A stretch of 64,000 nt of DNA, from contig NC_091293.1 of assembly GCF_038502225.1 (NCBI RefSeq), positions 5,049,139 through 5,113,138 of the forward strand, read 5' to 3'. A model generated the notes under the pieces. That model searched no databases. It saw only the letters and a program-made list of their open reading frames with translations, and was not told the DNA's origin. Shown one piece after another: positions 37,701 to 52,300 of this stretch. Both the position numbers and the translations under genes were made by a program. The number at the start of each line of letters is the position of its first letter. The stretch's first letter is position 1. The DNA is from Cherax quadricarinatus. Lineage: Eukaryota; Arthropoda; Malacostraca; Decapoda; Parastacidae.

Positions 37701-40700
37701 TACGTACGGTGAGGTGTGTGTGTGCCCATGGTGTATACGTACGGTGAGGTGTGTGTGTGCCCATGGTGTATACGTACGGTGAGGTGTGTGTGTGCCCATG
37801 GTGTATATGTACGGTGAGGTGTGCGTGTGCCCATGGTGTATACGTACGGTGAGGTGTGTGCCCATGGTGTATATGTACGGTGAGGTGTGTGTGTGCCCAT
37901 GGTGTATACGTACGGTGAGGTGTGTGTGTGCCCATGGTGTATACGTACGGTGAGGTGTGTGTGTGCCCATGGTGTATAGGTACGGTGAGGTGTGTGTGTG
38001 CCCATGGTGTATAGGTACGGTGAGGTGTGTGTGTGCCCATGGTGTATATGTACGGTGAGGTGTGTGTGTGCCCATGGTGTATACGTACGGTGAGGAGTGT
38101 GTGTGTGCCCATGGTGTATACGTACGGTGAGGTGTGTGTGTGCCCATGGTATATACGTACGGTGAGGAGTGTGTGTGTGCCCATGGTGTATATGTACGGT
38201 GAGGTGTGTTTGTGCCCATTGTGTATATGTACGGTGAAGTGTGTGTTTGTGCCCCTGGTGTATATGTACGGTGAGGTGTGTGTGTGCCCATGGTGTATAT
38301 ATACGGTGATGTGTGTATGTGTGCCCATGGTGTATATGTACGTTCAGGTGTGTGTGCCCATGGTGTATATGCACGGTGAAGTGTGTGTGCGTGCCCATGG
38401 TGTATATGTACGGTGAGGTGTGTGTGTGTGCCCATGGTGTATATGTACGGTAAAGTGTGTGTGTGCCCATGGTGTATATGTACAGTGAGGTGTGTGTGTG
38501 CCCATGGTGTATATGTACGATGAGGTGTGTGTGTGCCCATAGTGTATATGTACGGTGAGGTGTGTGTGTGCCCATGGTGTATATGTACGGTGAGGTGTGT
38601 ATGTGCCCATAGTGTATATGTACGGTGAGGTGTGTGTGTGTGTGTGTGCCCATGGTGTATATGTACGGTGAGGTGTGTGTGTGTGCCCATGGTGTATATG
38701 TACAGTGAGGTGTGTATGTGCCCATGGTGTATATGTACGGTGAGGTGTGTGTGTGCCCATGGTGTATATGTTCGGTGGGGTGTGTGTGTGTGCCCCATTG
38801 TGTATATGTACGGTGAGGCTTGTGTGTGTGCCCATGGTGTATATGTACGGTGAGGTGAGTATTATGTTCCCATGGTGTATATGTACGGTGAGGTGTGTGT
38901 GTTCCCATGGTGTATACGTACGGTGAGGTGTGTGTGTGCCCATGGTGTATACGTACGGTGAGGTGTGTGTGTGCCCATGGTGTATACGTACGGTGAGGTG
39001 TGTTCCCATGGTGTATATGTACGGTGAGGTGTGCGTGTGCCCATGGTGTATACGTACGGTGAGGTGTGTATGTGCCCATGGTGTATATGTACGGTGAGGT
39101 GTGTGTGTGCCCATGGTGTATACGTAAGGTGAGGTGTGTGTGTGCCCATGGTGTATACGCACGGTGAGGTGTGTGTGTGCCTATGGTTTATATGTACGGT
39201 GAGGTGTGCGTGTGCCCATGGTGTATACGTACGGTAAGGTGTGTGCCCGTGGTGTATATGTACGGTGAGGTGTGTGTGTGCCCATGGTATATACGTACGG
39301 TGAGATGTGTGTGTGCCCATGGTGTATACGTACGGTGAGGTGTGTGTGTGCCCATGGTGTATATCTACGGTGAGGTGTGTGTGTGCCCATGGTGTATAAG
39401 TACGGTGAGGTGTGTGTGCCCATGGTGTATATGTACGGTGAGATGTGTGTGTGCCCATGGTGTATACGTATGATGAGGTGTGTGTGTGTGTGTGCCCATG
39501 GTGTATACGTACGGTGAGGTGTGTGTGTGCCCATGGTGAATACGTACGGTGAGGTGTGTGTGTGCCCATGGTGTATACCTACGGTGAGGTGTGTGTGTGC
39601 CCATGGTGTATACGTACGGTGAGGTGTGTGCCCATGGTGTATATGTACGGTGAGGTGTGCGTGTGCCCATGGTGTATACGTACGGTGAGGTGTGTATGTG
39701 CCCATGGTGTATATGTACGGTGAGGTGTGTGTGTGCCCATGTTGTATTCGTAAGGTGAGGTGTGTGTGTGCCCATGGTGTATACGTACGGTGAGGTGTGT
39801 GTGTGCCCATGGTGTATATGTACGGTGAGGTGTGCGTGTGCCCATGGTGTATACGTACGGTGAGGTGTGTGCCCATGGTGTATATGTACGGTGAGGTGTG
39901 TGTGTGCCCATGGTGTATACGTACGGTGGTGTGTGTGTGCCCATGGTGTATACGTACGGTGAGGTGTGTGTGTGCCCATGGTGTATAGGTACGGTGAGGT
40001 GTGTGTGTGCCCATGGTGTATAGGTACGGTGAGGTGTGTGTGTGTCCATGGTGTATATGGACGTTGAGGTGTGTGTGTGCCCATTGTGTATACGTATGGT
40101 GAGGTGTTTGTGTGTGCCCATGGTGTATACGTGCGGTGAGGTGTGTGTGTGCCCATGGTGCATACGTACGGTGAGGTGTGTGTGTGTGCCCATGGTGTAT
40201 ACGTGCAGTGAGGTGTGTGTGTGCCCATGGTGTATACGTACGGTGAGGTGTGTGTGTGCCCATGATGTATAAGTACGGTGAGGTGTGTGTGTGCCCATGG
40301 TGTACACGTACGGTGAGGTGTGTGCCCATGGTGTATATGTACGGTGAGGTGTGCGTGTGCCCATGGTGTATACGTACGGTGAGGTGTGTGTGTTCCTATG
40401 GTGTATACGTACGGTGAGGTGTGTGTGTGCCCATGGTGTATAAGTACGGTAAGGTGTGTGTGTGCCCATGGTGTATACGTACGGTGAGGTGTGTGCCCAT
40501 GGTGTATATGTACGTGGAGGTGTGTGTGTTCCCATGGTGTATACGTACGGTGAGGTGTGTGTGTTCCCATGATGTATACGTACGGTGAGGTGTGTGTGTG
40601 CCCATGGTGTGTAAGTACGGTGAGGTGTGTGTGTGCCCATGGTGTATACGTACGGTGAGGTGTGTTCCCATGGTGTATATGTACGGTGAGGTGTGCGTGT

Positions 40701-42655
40701 GCCCATGTTGTATACGTACGGTGAGGTGTGTATGTGCCCATGGTGTATATGTACGGTGAGGTGTGTGTGTGCCCATGGTGTATACGTAAGGTGAGGTGTG
40801 TGTGTGCCCATGGTGTATACGCACGGTGAGGTGTGTTTGTGCCCATGGTTTATGTTTACGGTGAGGTGTGCGTGTGCCCATGGTGTATACGTACGGTAAG
40901 GTGTTTGCCCGTGGTGTATATGTACGGTGAGGTGTGTGTGTGCCCATGGTATATACGTACGGTGAGGTGTGTGTGTGCCCATGGTGTATAAGTACGGTGA
41001 GGTGTGTTTGCCCATGGTGTATATGTACGGTGAGATGTGTGTGTGCCCATGGTGTATACGTATGATGAGGTGTGTGTGTGTGCCCATGGTGTATACGTAC
41101 GGTGAGGTGTGTGTGTGCCCATGGTGCATACGTACGGTGAGGTGTGTGTGTGCCCATGGTGTATACCTACGGTGAGGTGTGTGTGTGCCCATGGTGTATA
41201 CGTACGGTGAGGTGTGTGCCCATGGTGTATATGTACGGTGAGGTGTGCGTGTGCCCATGGTGTATACGTACGGTGAGGTGTGTATGTGCCCATGGTGTAT
41301 ATGTACGGTGAGGTGTGTGTGTGCCCATGTTGTACACGTAAGGTAAGGTGTGTGTGTGCCCATGGTGTATACGTACGGTGAGGTGTGTGTGTGCCCATGG
41401 TGTATATGTACGGTGAGGTGTGCGTGTGCCCATGGTGTATACGTACGGTGAGGTGTGTGCCCATGGTGTATATGTACGGTGAGGTGTGTGTGTGCCCATG
41501 GTGTATACGTACGGTGGTGTGTGTGTGTGCCCATGGTGTATACGTACGGTGAGGTGTGTGTGTGCCCATGGTGTATAGGTACGGTGAGGTGTGTGTGTGC
41601 CCATGGTGTATAGGTACGGTGAGGTGTGTGTGTGTCCATGGTGTATATGTACGTTGAGGTGTGTGTGTGCCCATGGTGTATACGTATGGTGAGGTGTTTG
41701 TGTGTGCCCATGGTGTATACGTGCGGTGAGGTGTGTGTGTGCCCATGGTGCATACGTACGGTGAGGTGTGTGTGTGTGCCCATGGTGTATACGTGCAGTG
41801 AGGTGTGTGTGTGCCCATGGTGTATACGTATGGTGAGGTGTGTGTGTGCCCATGGTGTGTACGTACGGTGAGGTGTGTGTGTGCCCATGGTGTATACGTA
41901 CGATGAGGTGTGTGTGTGCCCATGGTGTATACGTACGGTGAGGTGTGTGTGTTCCCATGGTGTATATGTACGGTGAGGTGTGTGTGTGCCCATGGTGTAT
42001 ACGTACGGTGAGGTGTGTGTGTGCCCATGGTGTATATGTACGGTGAGGTGTGTGTGTGCCCATGGTGTATACGTACGGTGAGGTGTGTGTGTTCTCATGG
42101 TGTATATGTACGGTGAGGTGTGTGTGTGCCCATGGTGTATACGTACGGTGAGGTGTGTGTGTGTGCCCATGGTGTATATGTACGGTGAGGTGTGTGTGTG
42201 CCCATGGTGTATATGTACTGTGAGATGTGTGTGCCATGGTGTATATGTACGGTGAAGTGTGTGTGTGCCCATGGTGTATACGTACGGTGAGGTGTGTGTG
42301 TTCCCATGGTGTATATGTACGGTGAAGTGTGTGTGTGCTCATGGTGTATACGTGCGGTGAGGTGTGTGTGTTCCCATGTTGTATATGCACGGTGAAGTGT
42401 GTGTGTGCCCATGGTGTATATGTACGGTGAAGTGTGTGTGTGCCCATGGTGTATATGTACGGTGAAGTGTGTGTGTGCCCATGTTGTATATGCACGGTGA
42501 AGTGTGTGTGTGCCCATGGTGTATACGTACGGTGAGGTGTGTGTGTTCCCATGTTGTATATGCACGGTGAAGTGTGTGTGTGCCCATGGTGTATATGCAC
42601 GGTGAAGTGTGTGTGTGCCCATGGTGTATATGTACGGTGAGGTGTGTGTGTGTGC
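34751..42655. repeat. Higher-order duplicated 35-bp sub-block
   Basis: Rare variants reveal internal duplications. TTATATGTACCGTGAGG occurs at 29608 and 35347 (5739 bp apart). GAGTATTATGTTCCC occurs at 30711, 36419, 36597 and 38857. The TGTGTCCATGG unit followed by a GACGTTGAGG- or TACGTTGAGG-type unit occurs at 40041 and 41631 (1590 bp apart), and the CCCATGTTGTAT/CCCATGTTGTAC variant at 39736 and 41324 has the same spacing. The region grew by duplication of kilobase segments as well as single units. Confidence 0.8.
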
Positions 42656-43453
42656 CTATGTTTTATAAAGTATTCTTGACTGGTGTTCACCGTGTTACAT
42701 AAAGTCTTAATTAATAACTCTCGTGCAGTCAATAATCTGTAAATCATCATAACTAATCATCCAGTACCCATCATGCGCATGACTTAATGCTGGCGAATAA
42801 CTCTCCATCCAAGGTATTCAAGAAACTCTTCTTTCCTCTGAATTAATTCCATTCCTGAGACTTAAAGGTGGAATATAGCCCATACATAATTAATTCCCTT
42901 CGCAAAGTAATCGTTATTCTGTTTCCAGTTAGTTGAAAATGCGCAGAAGACTACCTTAGATTTCTGATTTTAGTCCTTAACGTGGGCTTTGAGCTCACTG
43001 AGCCGCGTTTAGACGCACTACGCTGATTCGCGTTCCTGTGAGTTGAATTGCGTTAATATACGTTGAATGGCTTTCAGACGCTTCAGGTTGCGTTCGGGTG
43101 AGTTGAATCGTGCTTAGACGATGAGTAGCGTTCAGAGGAGTTCATCTGACTTGACGCATTCACTTGCCCATCACCACTTAAAGTCTCCTGCTCTCTCTTT
43201 CTCTCCCATTCTGCCATTGCTTTTGATCTCTCTCCACGTTGTCTTTTGCTTTCTTTTTAAATGCCTACGTAACACAATGTTTGCTTTGTCTGCCTCTGCT
43301 TCCCTCTCGTATATATCTTTCTTTTGACGGTAAAGTCAACTTCACTAAAAATACAACATTCTGGAAATTTTCGTCTAAAGTTTTAATACTTTGTTTTATG
43401 AATTAACATGGTGTATAAAGCGAAAGGAAAGGAATGGACGGAGATTCGAACTG
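42656..43453. other. Unassigned sequence, no gene seen
   Basis: Unique sequence between two minisatellites. Around 42980-43130 there is a loose repetition of GCGTT...AGACG and GTGAGTTGAAT motifs (for example near 43040 and 43100), perhaps a decayed tandem repeat. I recognise no protein. Confidence 0.6.
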
Positions 43454-45142
43454 AGGTCCTGATGTGTGGCAGGGGTTCTGATGTGTGGCAGGGGTCCTGA
43501 TGTGTGGCAGGGGTTCCGATGTATGGCAGGGATCCTGATGTATGGCAGGGGTCCTGATGTGTGGCAGGGGTCCTGATGTGTGGCAGGGGTCCTGATGTGT
43601 GGCAGGGATCCTGATGTGTGGCAGGAGTCCTGATGTGTGGCAGGGATCCTGATGTGTGGCAGGAGTCCTGATGTGTGGCAGGGGTCCTGATGTGTGGCAG
43701 GGGTCCTGATGTGTGGCAGGAGTCCTGATGTGTGGCAGGGATCCTGATGTGTGGCAGGGGTCCTGATGTGTGGCAGGGGTCCTGATGTGTGGCAGGGGTC
43801 CTGATGTGTGGCAGGGGTCCTGATGTGTGGCAGGGGTCCTGATGTGTGGCAGGAGTCCTGATGTGTGGCATGGGTCCTGATGTGTGGCAGGAGTCCTGAT
43901 GTGTGGCAGGGGTCCTGATGTGTGGCAGGGGTCCTGATGTGTGGCAGGAGTCCTGATGTGTGGCAGGGGTCCTGATGTGTGGCAGGAGTCCTGATGTGTG
44001 GCAGGGGTCCTGATGTGTGGCAGGGGTCCTGATGTGTGGCAGGGGTCCTGATGTATGGCAGGGATCCTGATGTGTGGCAGGGGTCCTGATGTGTGGCAGG
44101 GGTCCTGATGTGTGGCAGGGGTCCTGATGTGTGGCAGGAGTCCTGATGTGTGGCATGGGTCCTGATGTGTGGCAGGAGTCCTGATGTGTGGCAGGGGTCC
44201 TGATGTGTGGCAGGGGTCCTGATGTGTGGCAGGAGTCCTGATGTGTGGCAGGGGTCCTGATGTGTGGCAGGGGTCCTGATGTGTGGCAGGGGTCCTGATG
44301 TGTGGCAGGAGTCCTGATGTGTGGCAGGAGTCCTGATGTATGGCAGGGATCCTGATGTGTGGCAGGAGTCCTGATGTGTGGCAGGGGTCCTGATGTGTGG
44401 CAGGGGTCCTGATGTGTGGCAGGAGTCCTGATGTGTGGCAGGGATCCTGATGTGTGGCAGGGGTCCTGATGTGTGGCAGGGGTCCTGATGTGTGGCAGGG
44501 ATCCTGATGTGTGGCAGGGGTCCTGATGTGTGGCAGGAGTCCTGATGTGTGGCAGGGATCCTGATGTGTGGCAGGGGTCCTGATGTGTGGCAGGGGTCCT
44601 GATGTGTGGCAGGGGTCCTGATGTGTGGCAGGGGTCCTGATGTGTGGCAGGGATCCTGATGTGTGGCAGGAGTCCTGATGTGTGGCAGGGATCCTGATGT
44701 GTGGCAGGAGTCCTGATGTGTGGCAGGAGTCCTGATGTGTGGCAGGGGTCCTGATGTGTGGCAGGGGTCCTGATGTGTGGCAGGGATCCTGATGTGTGGC
44801 AGGAGTCCTGATGTGTGGCAGGGGTCCTGATGTGTGGCAGGGGTCCTGATGTGTGGCAGGGGTCCTGATGTGTGGCAGGGGTCCTGATGTGTGGCAGGGG
44901 TCCTGATGTGTGGCAAGGATCCTGATGTGTGGCAAGGGTTCTGATTTGTGGCAGGGGTCCTGATGTCCTGATGTGTGGCAGGGTCCTGATCCTGATGTGT
45001 GGCAGGGGTCCTGATGTGTGGCAGGGGTCCTGATGTGTGGCAGGGGTCCTGATGTGTGGCAGGGGTCCTGATGTGTGGCAGGGGTCCTGATGTGTGGCAG
45101 GGGTCCTGATGTGTGGCAGGGGTCCTGATGTGTGGCAGGGGT
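43454..45142. repeat. 19-bp minisatellite (about 89 units)
   Basis: The unit is GTCCTGATGTGTGGCAGGG with GGGGTCC, GGAGTCC and GGGATCC variants. Nineteen is not a multiple of three, so each strand cycles through all frames. The minus strand has no stop in any phase, so all three minus frames stay open for 510-595 codons and read the same 19-residue peptide, HTSGPLPHIRTPATHQDPC. The plus strand contains TGA and is closed. A CATGGGTCC variant at 43869 recurs at 44154 (285 bp, exactly 15 units) with matching neighbours, showing a higher-order duplication. The order is disturbed at 44955-45000. Confidence 0.97.
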
Positions 45143-45829
45143 CTGCCCTGTACCAATGACCCATGAAGGTGCAATCCCGTCAATTATTTTCTATTTGCTC
45201 GTTGACAATTATTCAGTAAGATTTTTTTTGTGGGTGATGGAACATAAATGTTAGTTTCCTCGGCGTCAAAGCTTGCTATAAGTTAACTTAATATAATTTA
45301 GCTACATATATCCTTCATAGGTCAAGCAAAATTTAATCAGATTTATTTGACATCAATGATATATGTTTATTTCGTGATTTGCAGATTTTCAATGCGTTAT
45401 TGCAAAAGTGAATTCTCGCACTACACTGAAAAAAAAGACACCTGTTTAAGGTTCAGGACATTTATTAAAAGAAACGTTTCGCCACGAGTAGTTTCAATAG
45501 TCTACTTGCATTAGAGCGTTTCCTATGTTGAAAGTCCTTTTCCTCAGTTGTCGTACGACCATGCCACTTACAACCATCACACTCTGCTTGATTAACAAAA
45601 CTATCCGTACTTTGTAAGTCATGATCACAATATAACACAGAGATTAAAGTTCCAATAATTCTCTAAACTGGAGCATCTTCACTCATCCTTACGAGTGCAG
45701 GCACTGTACGTCCTACCTCCACGACCTTTATATCCTCACCCATTCGTCAGAGCACAGGCACTGTACTTCACACCTTTACAACAAAATCCGGCTAACCGAT
45801 TTCTCTGGATCCCTTCATTAATGGTACCT
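45143..45829. other. Unassigned sequence with a GAAACGTTTCGCCAC motif
   Basis: No gene seen. At 45471-45486 GAAACGTTTCGCCAC appears; it is the reverse complement of the GTGGCGAAACGTTTC signature at 55192-55206, so this is probably the end of a related dispersed repeat in opposite orientation. Confidence 0.5.
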
Positions 45830-45995
45830 CGATTTTACTGTAAGCTTCTACCACTTTAAATCTCCTTCATGCGCCTCCCTTCAACACTTTCTGGAACGGC
45901 TCTTACCCCTCCTTCATTCCATCCATAGATCTGTTAACCAATGCTGTTCTATCCTTTCTAAATGGCCAGCCTATCTTAACCCATTCTCAGCCCTC
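45830..45995 (-). pseudogene. Possible retroelement C-terminal remnant
   Basis: The minus strand reads LR-stop-AGHLERIEQHWL...RRGKSRSRK with an additional stop. This resembles the RWxGHxxRM...RGRPRKRW ending seen at the C terminus of many retrotransposon reverse transcriptases. It is short and broken, so the family cannot be named. It could be chance similarity within another dispersed repeat. Confidence 0.3.
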
Positions 45996-46007
45996 CTCTC
46001 TAAGAAA

Positions 46008-46060
46008 GAGAAAGAGAGTGAAAGAGAGAGAGAGACAGACAGAGAATGATGAATATATAG

Positions 46061-46101
<41 letters not shown>

Positions 46102-46200
46102 TATCGAGCAAGTCAGGGCTGCCTTATAAGCAGTCAAGAGTCATTAAACCCTTGGTGCTATCGGTGAAATTTTGTAAAAAAAAAAAAAAAAAAAAAAAAT
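46008..46200. repeat. (GA)n/(GT)n microsatellite and poly(A) run
   Basis: GA repeats with a GT run occupy about 46008-46101. A run of 24 A lies at 46176-46199. Confidence 0.9.
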
Positions 46201-46934
46201 AGATTACTCAAGCGGATGGGAACCAGGATCAGCGAAACTGTTGCTTATGATACTTTGTATCTACTCACCGAGTGCGTCTCTACCTCACCTAACTCACTGT
46301 TTACGATGCCTTCCATCCTCTGTCAGTCCCAAACTTGGAAAGTATGACCTCCGCCCAAGTCCATGCTAGAAAAAGTAATAAGCCTTTCCGATGGATGAAT
46401 CGATGGGAACAAGAAACACTTTCGATCATATTAGATAGACTGGACAACTTTCTTATCCTCTTCCAAGGATCCAATGAGTATAAGGAAATCCTACTAGAAA
46501 ATGCATGCAGTCGGTTGGGAGTGGACGACCTCAGTTGCACCAGTGGCACCAGTGGCACCAGTGGCACCAGTGGCACCAGTGGCACCAGTGGCACCGGTGT
46601 GCGAGACACTCTTTCAGTCAACAAGACCTGCTGAAGCTTCAGCTCACAAGCAACTCGGTTGAGACAGCCCCCTTCATGAAACAAGGCTGCTGCAGCTATG
46701 CTAGCAGGTGCAAAATATTCTTATATGAAAACTCACCTTCTAGCGGTGATTGAGTATCTTTCAGGTGACGTACTCCTAACAGTTTTCACCTCTACGACTG
46801 GCATACGTCTTGACCATCAGGTCCTTCGCACAGCAGTGGCTCTCCACCTTGCTGTTCTTAGTCACACTGAGAGTATTTGCATAAATTAGCACAATTCTAA
46901 TAAATATATCACAGATCAGTTTTTAATATATTTA
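46201..46934. other. Unassigned sequence with a 9-bp microsatellite
   Basis: CACCAGTGG repeats about seven times at 46536-46597 and gives short SGT and VPL runs in overlapping frames on the two strands. Flanking open frames of about 100 codons match no family I know. I do not call a gene. Confidence 0.5.
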
Positions 46935-48950
<2,016 letters not shown>

Positions 48951-48958
48951 GACATCTA

Positions 48959-49120
48959 TGTACATTAATTTACACGATTCCATTTGGTAAAATTATATGA
49001 GGCCCCAGATAATATATTATATAATGAGACATGCTTATTTTAGCTACTTATAAGCAAGTTTGCAATATGATATTAAGTGATATCGGCTCAAAGCAATGTG
49101 GAAGGTGACCAAGCATAACA
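48959..49120 (-). repeat. 3' LTR of the decayed element
   Basis: 162 bp, TG...CA on either strand, matching 54669-54830 with scattered substitutions. The minus-strand start TGTTATGCTTGG directly follows the polypurine tract, which fixes this boundary. Confidence 0.85.
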
Positions 49121-49138
49121 CTTTCTTCCCCCTCTCTC
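49121..49138 (-). promoter_or_regulatory. Polypurine tract of the decayed element
   Basis: The minus strand reads GAGAGAGGGGGAAGAAAG, all purine, immediately before the 3' LTR. It is the expected plus-strand primer site. Confidence 0.8.
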
Positions 49139-49344
49139 ACGACCGCAGGTCGTAATAAGAATTTCAGGTGGGAGAGGTCTGGGATGATGTCTTATGGGCG
49201 AATTGCTTTATATATATCTAGGACTAATCTCAGCTCAATTCTCCAACCAGAGGGGGCATGTGGAATCACTTCACACGTCATCACAGACTGTAAAAATAAC
49301 AAAGATTAATCTGGAACAATAAATTTCCGTGCCTAGGTTTGAGT

Positions 49345-52300
49345 GTCGTTTAGGGACTTGAAAAGGTGTCAGCAATTACATTATTCTTCCCTTTTATATA
49401 ATTTAAAGAAATTGAAAAGGGTTGATTTCGAAATGCCCATCTCAAGATTCGGGCATTCTTTGATTTCATGGAGTTAATGAATGCTAATAGGTTATGGTCA
49501 GAATAAATCATTATGGTATGACTAAAAGATCCCACATACACGTCAAAGTGTTCTAGAGACATCACCAATGCTAATGCCTCCTTTTCAATTGTTGAATAGT
49601 TAAGTTTGTGCTTCTTTAATTTAGATGAAAAGTATGACAAGGGATGCAATAACAGAGGGAGGTGCTTGTTGCAATAATACAGCATCTAACTCATGGGCAC
49701 TTGCATCAATCTGAAGATGAAAGGGTAGGGTGAACCCAGAGCTTTGCAACATGGGAGAGGCTGTAGGTAGTCATTTTAACTGCTTGAAAGCTATTTCACA
49801 CTCAGGGGTCCATGTGAATTTTGTTTTCAGACTTGTGGCTTTGGTTAAAGGAAAAGTTATTTGAGCAAAATTGGGGCAGAAATGGTAATAGTATCCAATC
49901 ACCCCTAAGAATCTTTGCATTGTTTTATGGTCTTGTGGTACAGGGAATTTGATATGGGACTTGACTTTGGTGTCTAGAGGGGCTACCTCGCCCTGACCAA
50001 TCCGGAATCATAAATATTTAACATTGGCTTGTCTGAATTTACACTTAGACAAGTCAGTGATGAAATTGTACTGGTTCAAGAGTTCGAATAAGGCTTGGAG
50101 TTGCCTCATGTGTTGATCCCAACTATCACTAAAAATCACCAGATCATCCAGATAATCATTTGATCCATTAGACATTGAAAGGTTGAACTTGCATTACAGT
50201 CTGAAGGGCATGACTCTGTAATTGTGTAGGCCACCTCACACCACAAAAGTCGATATTTCCTTCACCTTAGGTGATAGGGGTATTTGGTAATATCCATGTA
50301 ACAAATCCAACTTGCATGTGTATTTGGCTCTGGCTATTTGATCTATTAAACTGTCTATTCCTGGGATAGGGAATCTAGCAAGAATAGTAAGGGAGTTAGT
50401 TTTCGTGAAATCAGTGCACATTCGTTCGGTCCCATCGGGTTTAGGCACCACGATGCATGGTGAGGCCCATGGACTTAGACTGGGTTCAGCTAACCCATTT
50501 GTGAGTAACCAGTCCACTTCCTTTTCTAATTCTACTTGCTCTGGAGGGCTCACCCAGTAGAGGGCTGTTTAATTGGAGTGTTCATTTTGAGATTTACCTC
50601 GTGAAATCCGAGGTTACAAGTTTTTGGAATGTCCCTGAATAATTGAGGATACCGGTGAATCAGAGATTTTTTTTCCTGGTGTCTAGAGACACCAATAAGG
50701 TCTCTAAATTCTGTGAAGCTTCTGAATTTTTCAAGAGTATTGGAATTCTTAATTCCTCGTCTCCTGACTGGGATGTTTCTTCCCTCTGGTAAGGCAAACA
50801 TGCACTGATGGGAGAAAGTGGGGAAACGTAAGCTTTAATCTGGTTTAGGTGATAAATTCGTTTGAATTTTTTTCGCTTGGGTGTTTTTATCACATAATTT
50901 ACGTCGTTCACTCTTCTTTCCACCTCCAAAGGGCCTTCAAACTTCGGTTGAAGGGGCTGACCCAGAGTGAATCCTTGAACTAGTACTTGATCTCCATGTT
51001 CAAATATCCAGAGTTTGGACCCTCAGTCATATAGGCATTTCATTTTTATTTGGGCTTGTTTCAGATTTTTGGCTGTCAATGCTCGAGCTACCGAAAGACG
51101 ATTCCTGATGGCCTCATGAGAGGACATACAGATGGGGCCAGTTTCATCCATCTAGGCCTCTTTGAACATCGACATTGGTCCTTTAGCTTGGTGCCCAAAA
51201 ATGAGTTCAAAGGGAGTGACTCCTATACTCTCATGCACACTCTCTTGGAGGATTAACAACAGGAGTGAAATCCCATTGTCCTAATCCTCCTGAAATTGCT
51301 GGCAATATGATCTAATCATAGCTTTTAAGGTTCTGTGAAACCTTTCAACAATACCTTGTGATTGTGGGCGATAGGCTGTAGTGAACTTTGATTTCGTTCC
51401 ATTTTGAAAGTTTTCAGAAGTGAAATTGGTTCCTTGGTTGGACTGTACTTTTTTAGGAAAACTGAACTGAGAAAAAAAATTTATATAGTACCTGAGCAAT
51501 AATCCGGGCATTAATTTTCCTTAGGGGAATGACCCTGGATATCTCGTACTGTAACTGTATCTAAGATGGTGAAAAGATATTGGTTTCCTTTCTTCGTTTT
51601 TGGAAGTGGTCCAGTGCAGTCGATCACTAACCTGGAGAATGGTTCTCCACTCACTGGAATTGGAATAAGGGGGTAAAGGAGGATTGTGTGAGGGTTTACT
51701 AATTAACTGACACGTGGGACAACTTTACACGTATTGCTTTATCTTTTCCTGAATTTTGGGCAACGAAAAATGTTTAGTAATTTTTCAAACGTCTTCTTTT
51801 GCTCTAGATGGTCCCCAATGGACCTATTATGAGCCGTTTCACAGACTAAGTCTCTAAAAGGCGTAGACTGCACAATTAAAGGTTCGCCACTGAAACTTCT
51901 TTCAGCACTTCCTTGTCCCAAAAGAAACGTGGTGTCAACTTACTTGCTTCTTCCAGAGGGACGGTGTTTTTCCGAATATTCTCCAGAGAGGGGTCGAAGT
52001 TTAGCTCTTCTAGGAGGACTTTCTGATCTAGTAGGATCCTGTCAAATGAGGGAAAAGTCACAACGCTAGTCACCCCCTCGAGAGGTGATGCATCAGCTGG
52101 GGTCAAGTCATTAAACAAATTTCCTAATTTCACATCGACACTATCATTCACAGTTATGGAAGAGGCGTCTATGCCGTTCTGGTTAGACATGGCACGGGTC
52201 ACCACGCTCAATGGAAACAGTTAGGATCCCTCCTTATGGGCCTCTACTGCATAATGATCCTCAGTTCCATTGTCCATGACTACTTGCTCCTTACTTATGC

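Larger units (their letters stand above)
28639..42655. repeat. 33/35-bp minisatellite, right block
   Basis: This continues the array at 17567-22551; removing the retrotransposon restores a unit ...GTGTATGCC|CATGGTG. Near-uniform 33-bp units (11 codons, MVYMYGEVCVL) occupy about 28.64-29.45 and 32.29-34.75 kb. Elsewhere 35-37-bp units predominate, with GTATACGTACGG and GTATAGGTACGG variants most frequent after 31.4 kb. Open frames up to 1059 codons (29070-32249 minus) arise because no phase of the unit has a minus-strand stop. The array ends near 42655 in unique sequence. Confidence 0.96.

Noticed and set aside
43383..45183. Three overlapping minus-strand frames of 510-595 codons
   Set aside because: All three are the same 19-bp repeat read in different phases.
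46301..46684. Open frames of 99-127 codons around the CACCAGTGG repeat
   Set aside because: They overlap on opposite strands, match no family, and are partly made of the 9-bp repeat.
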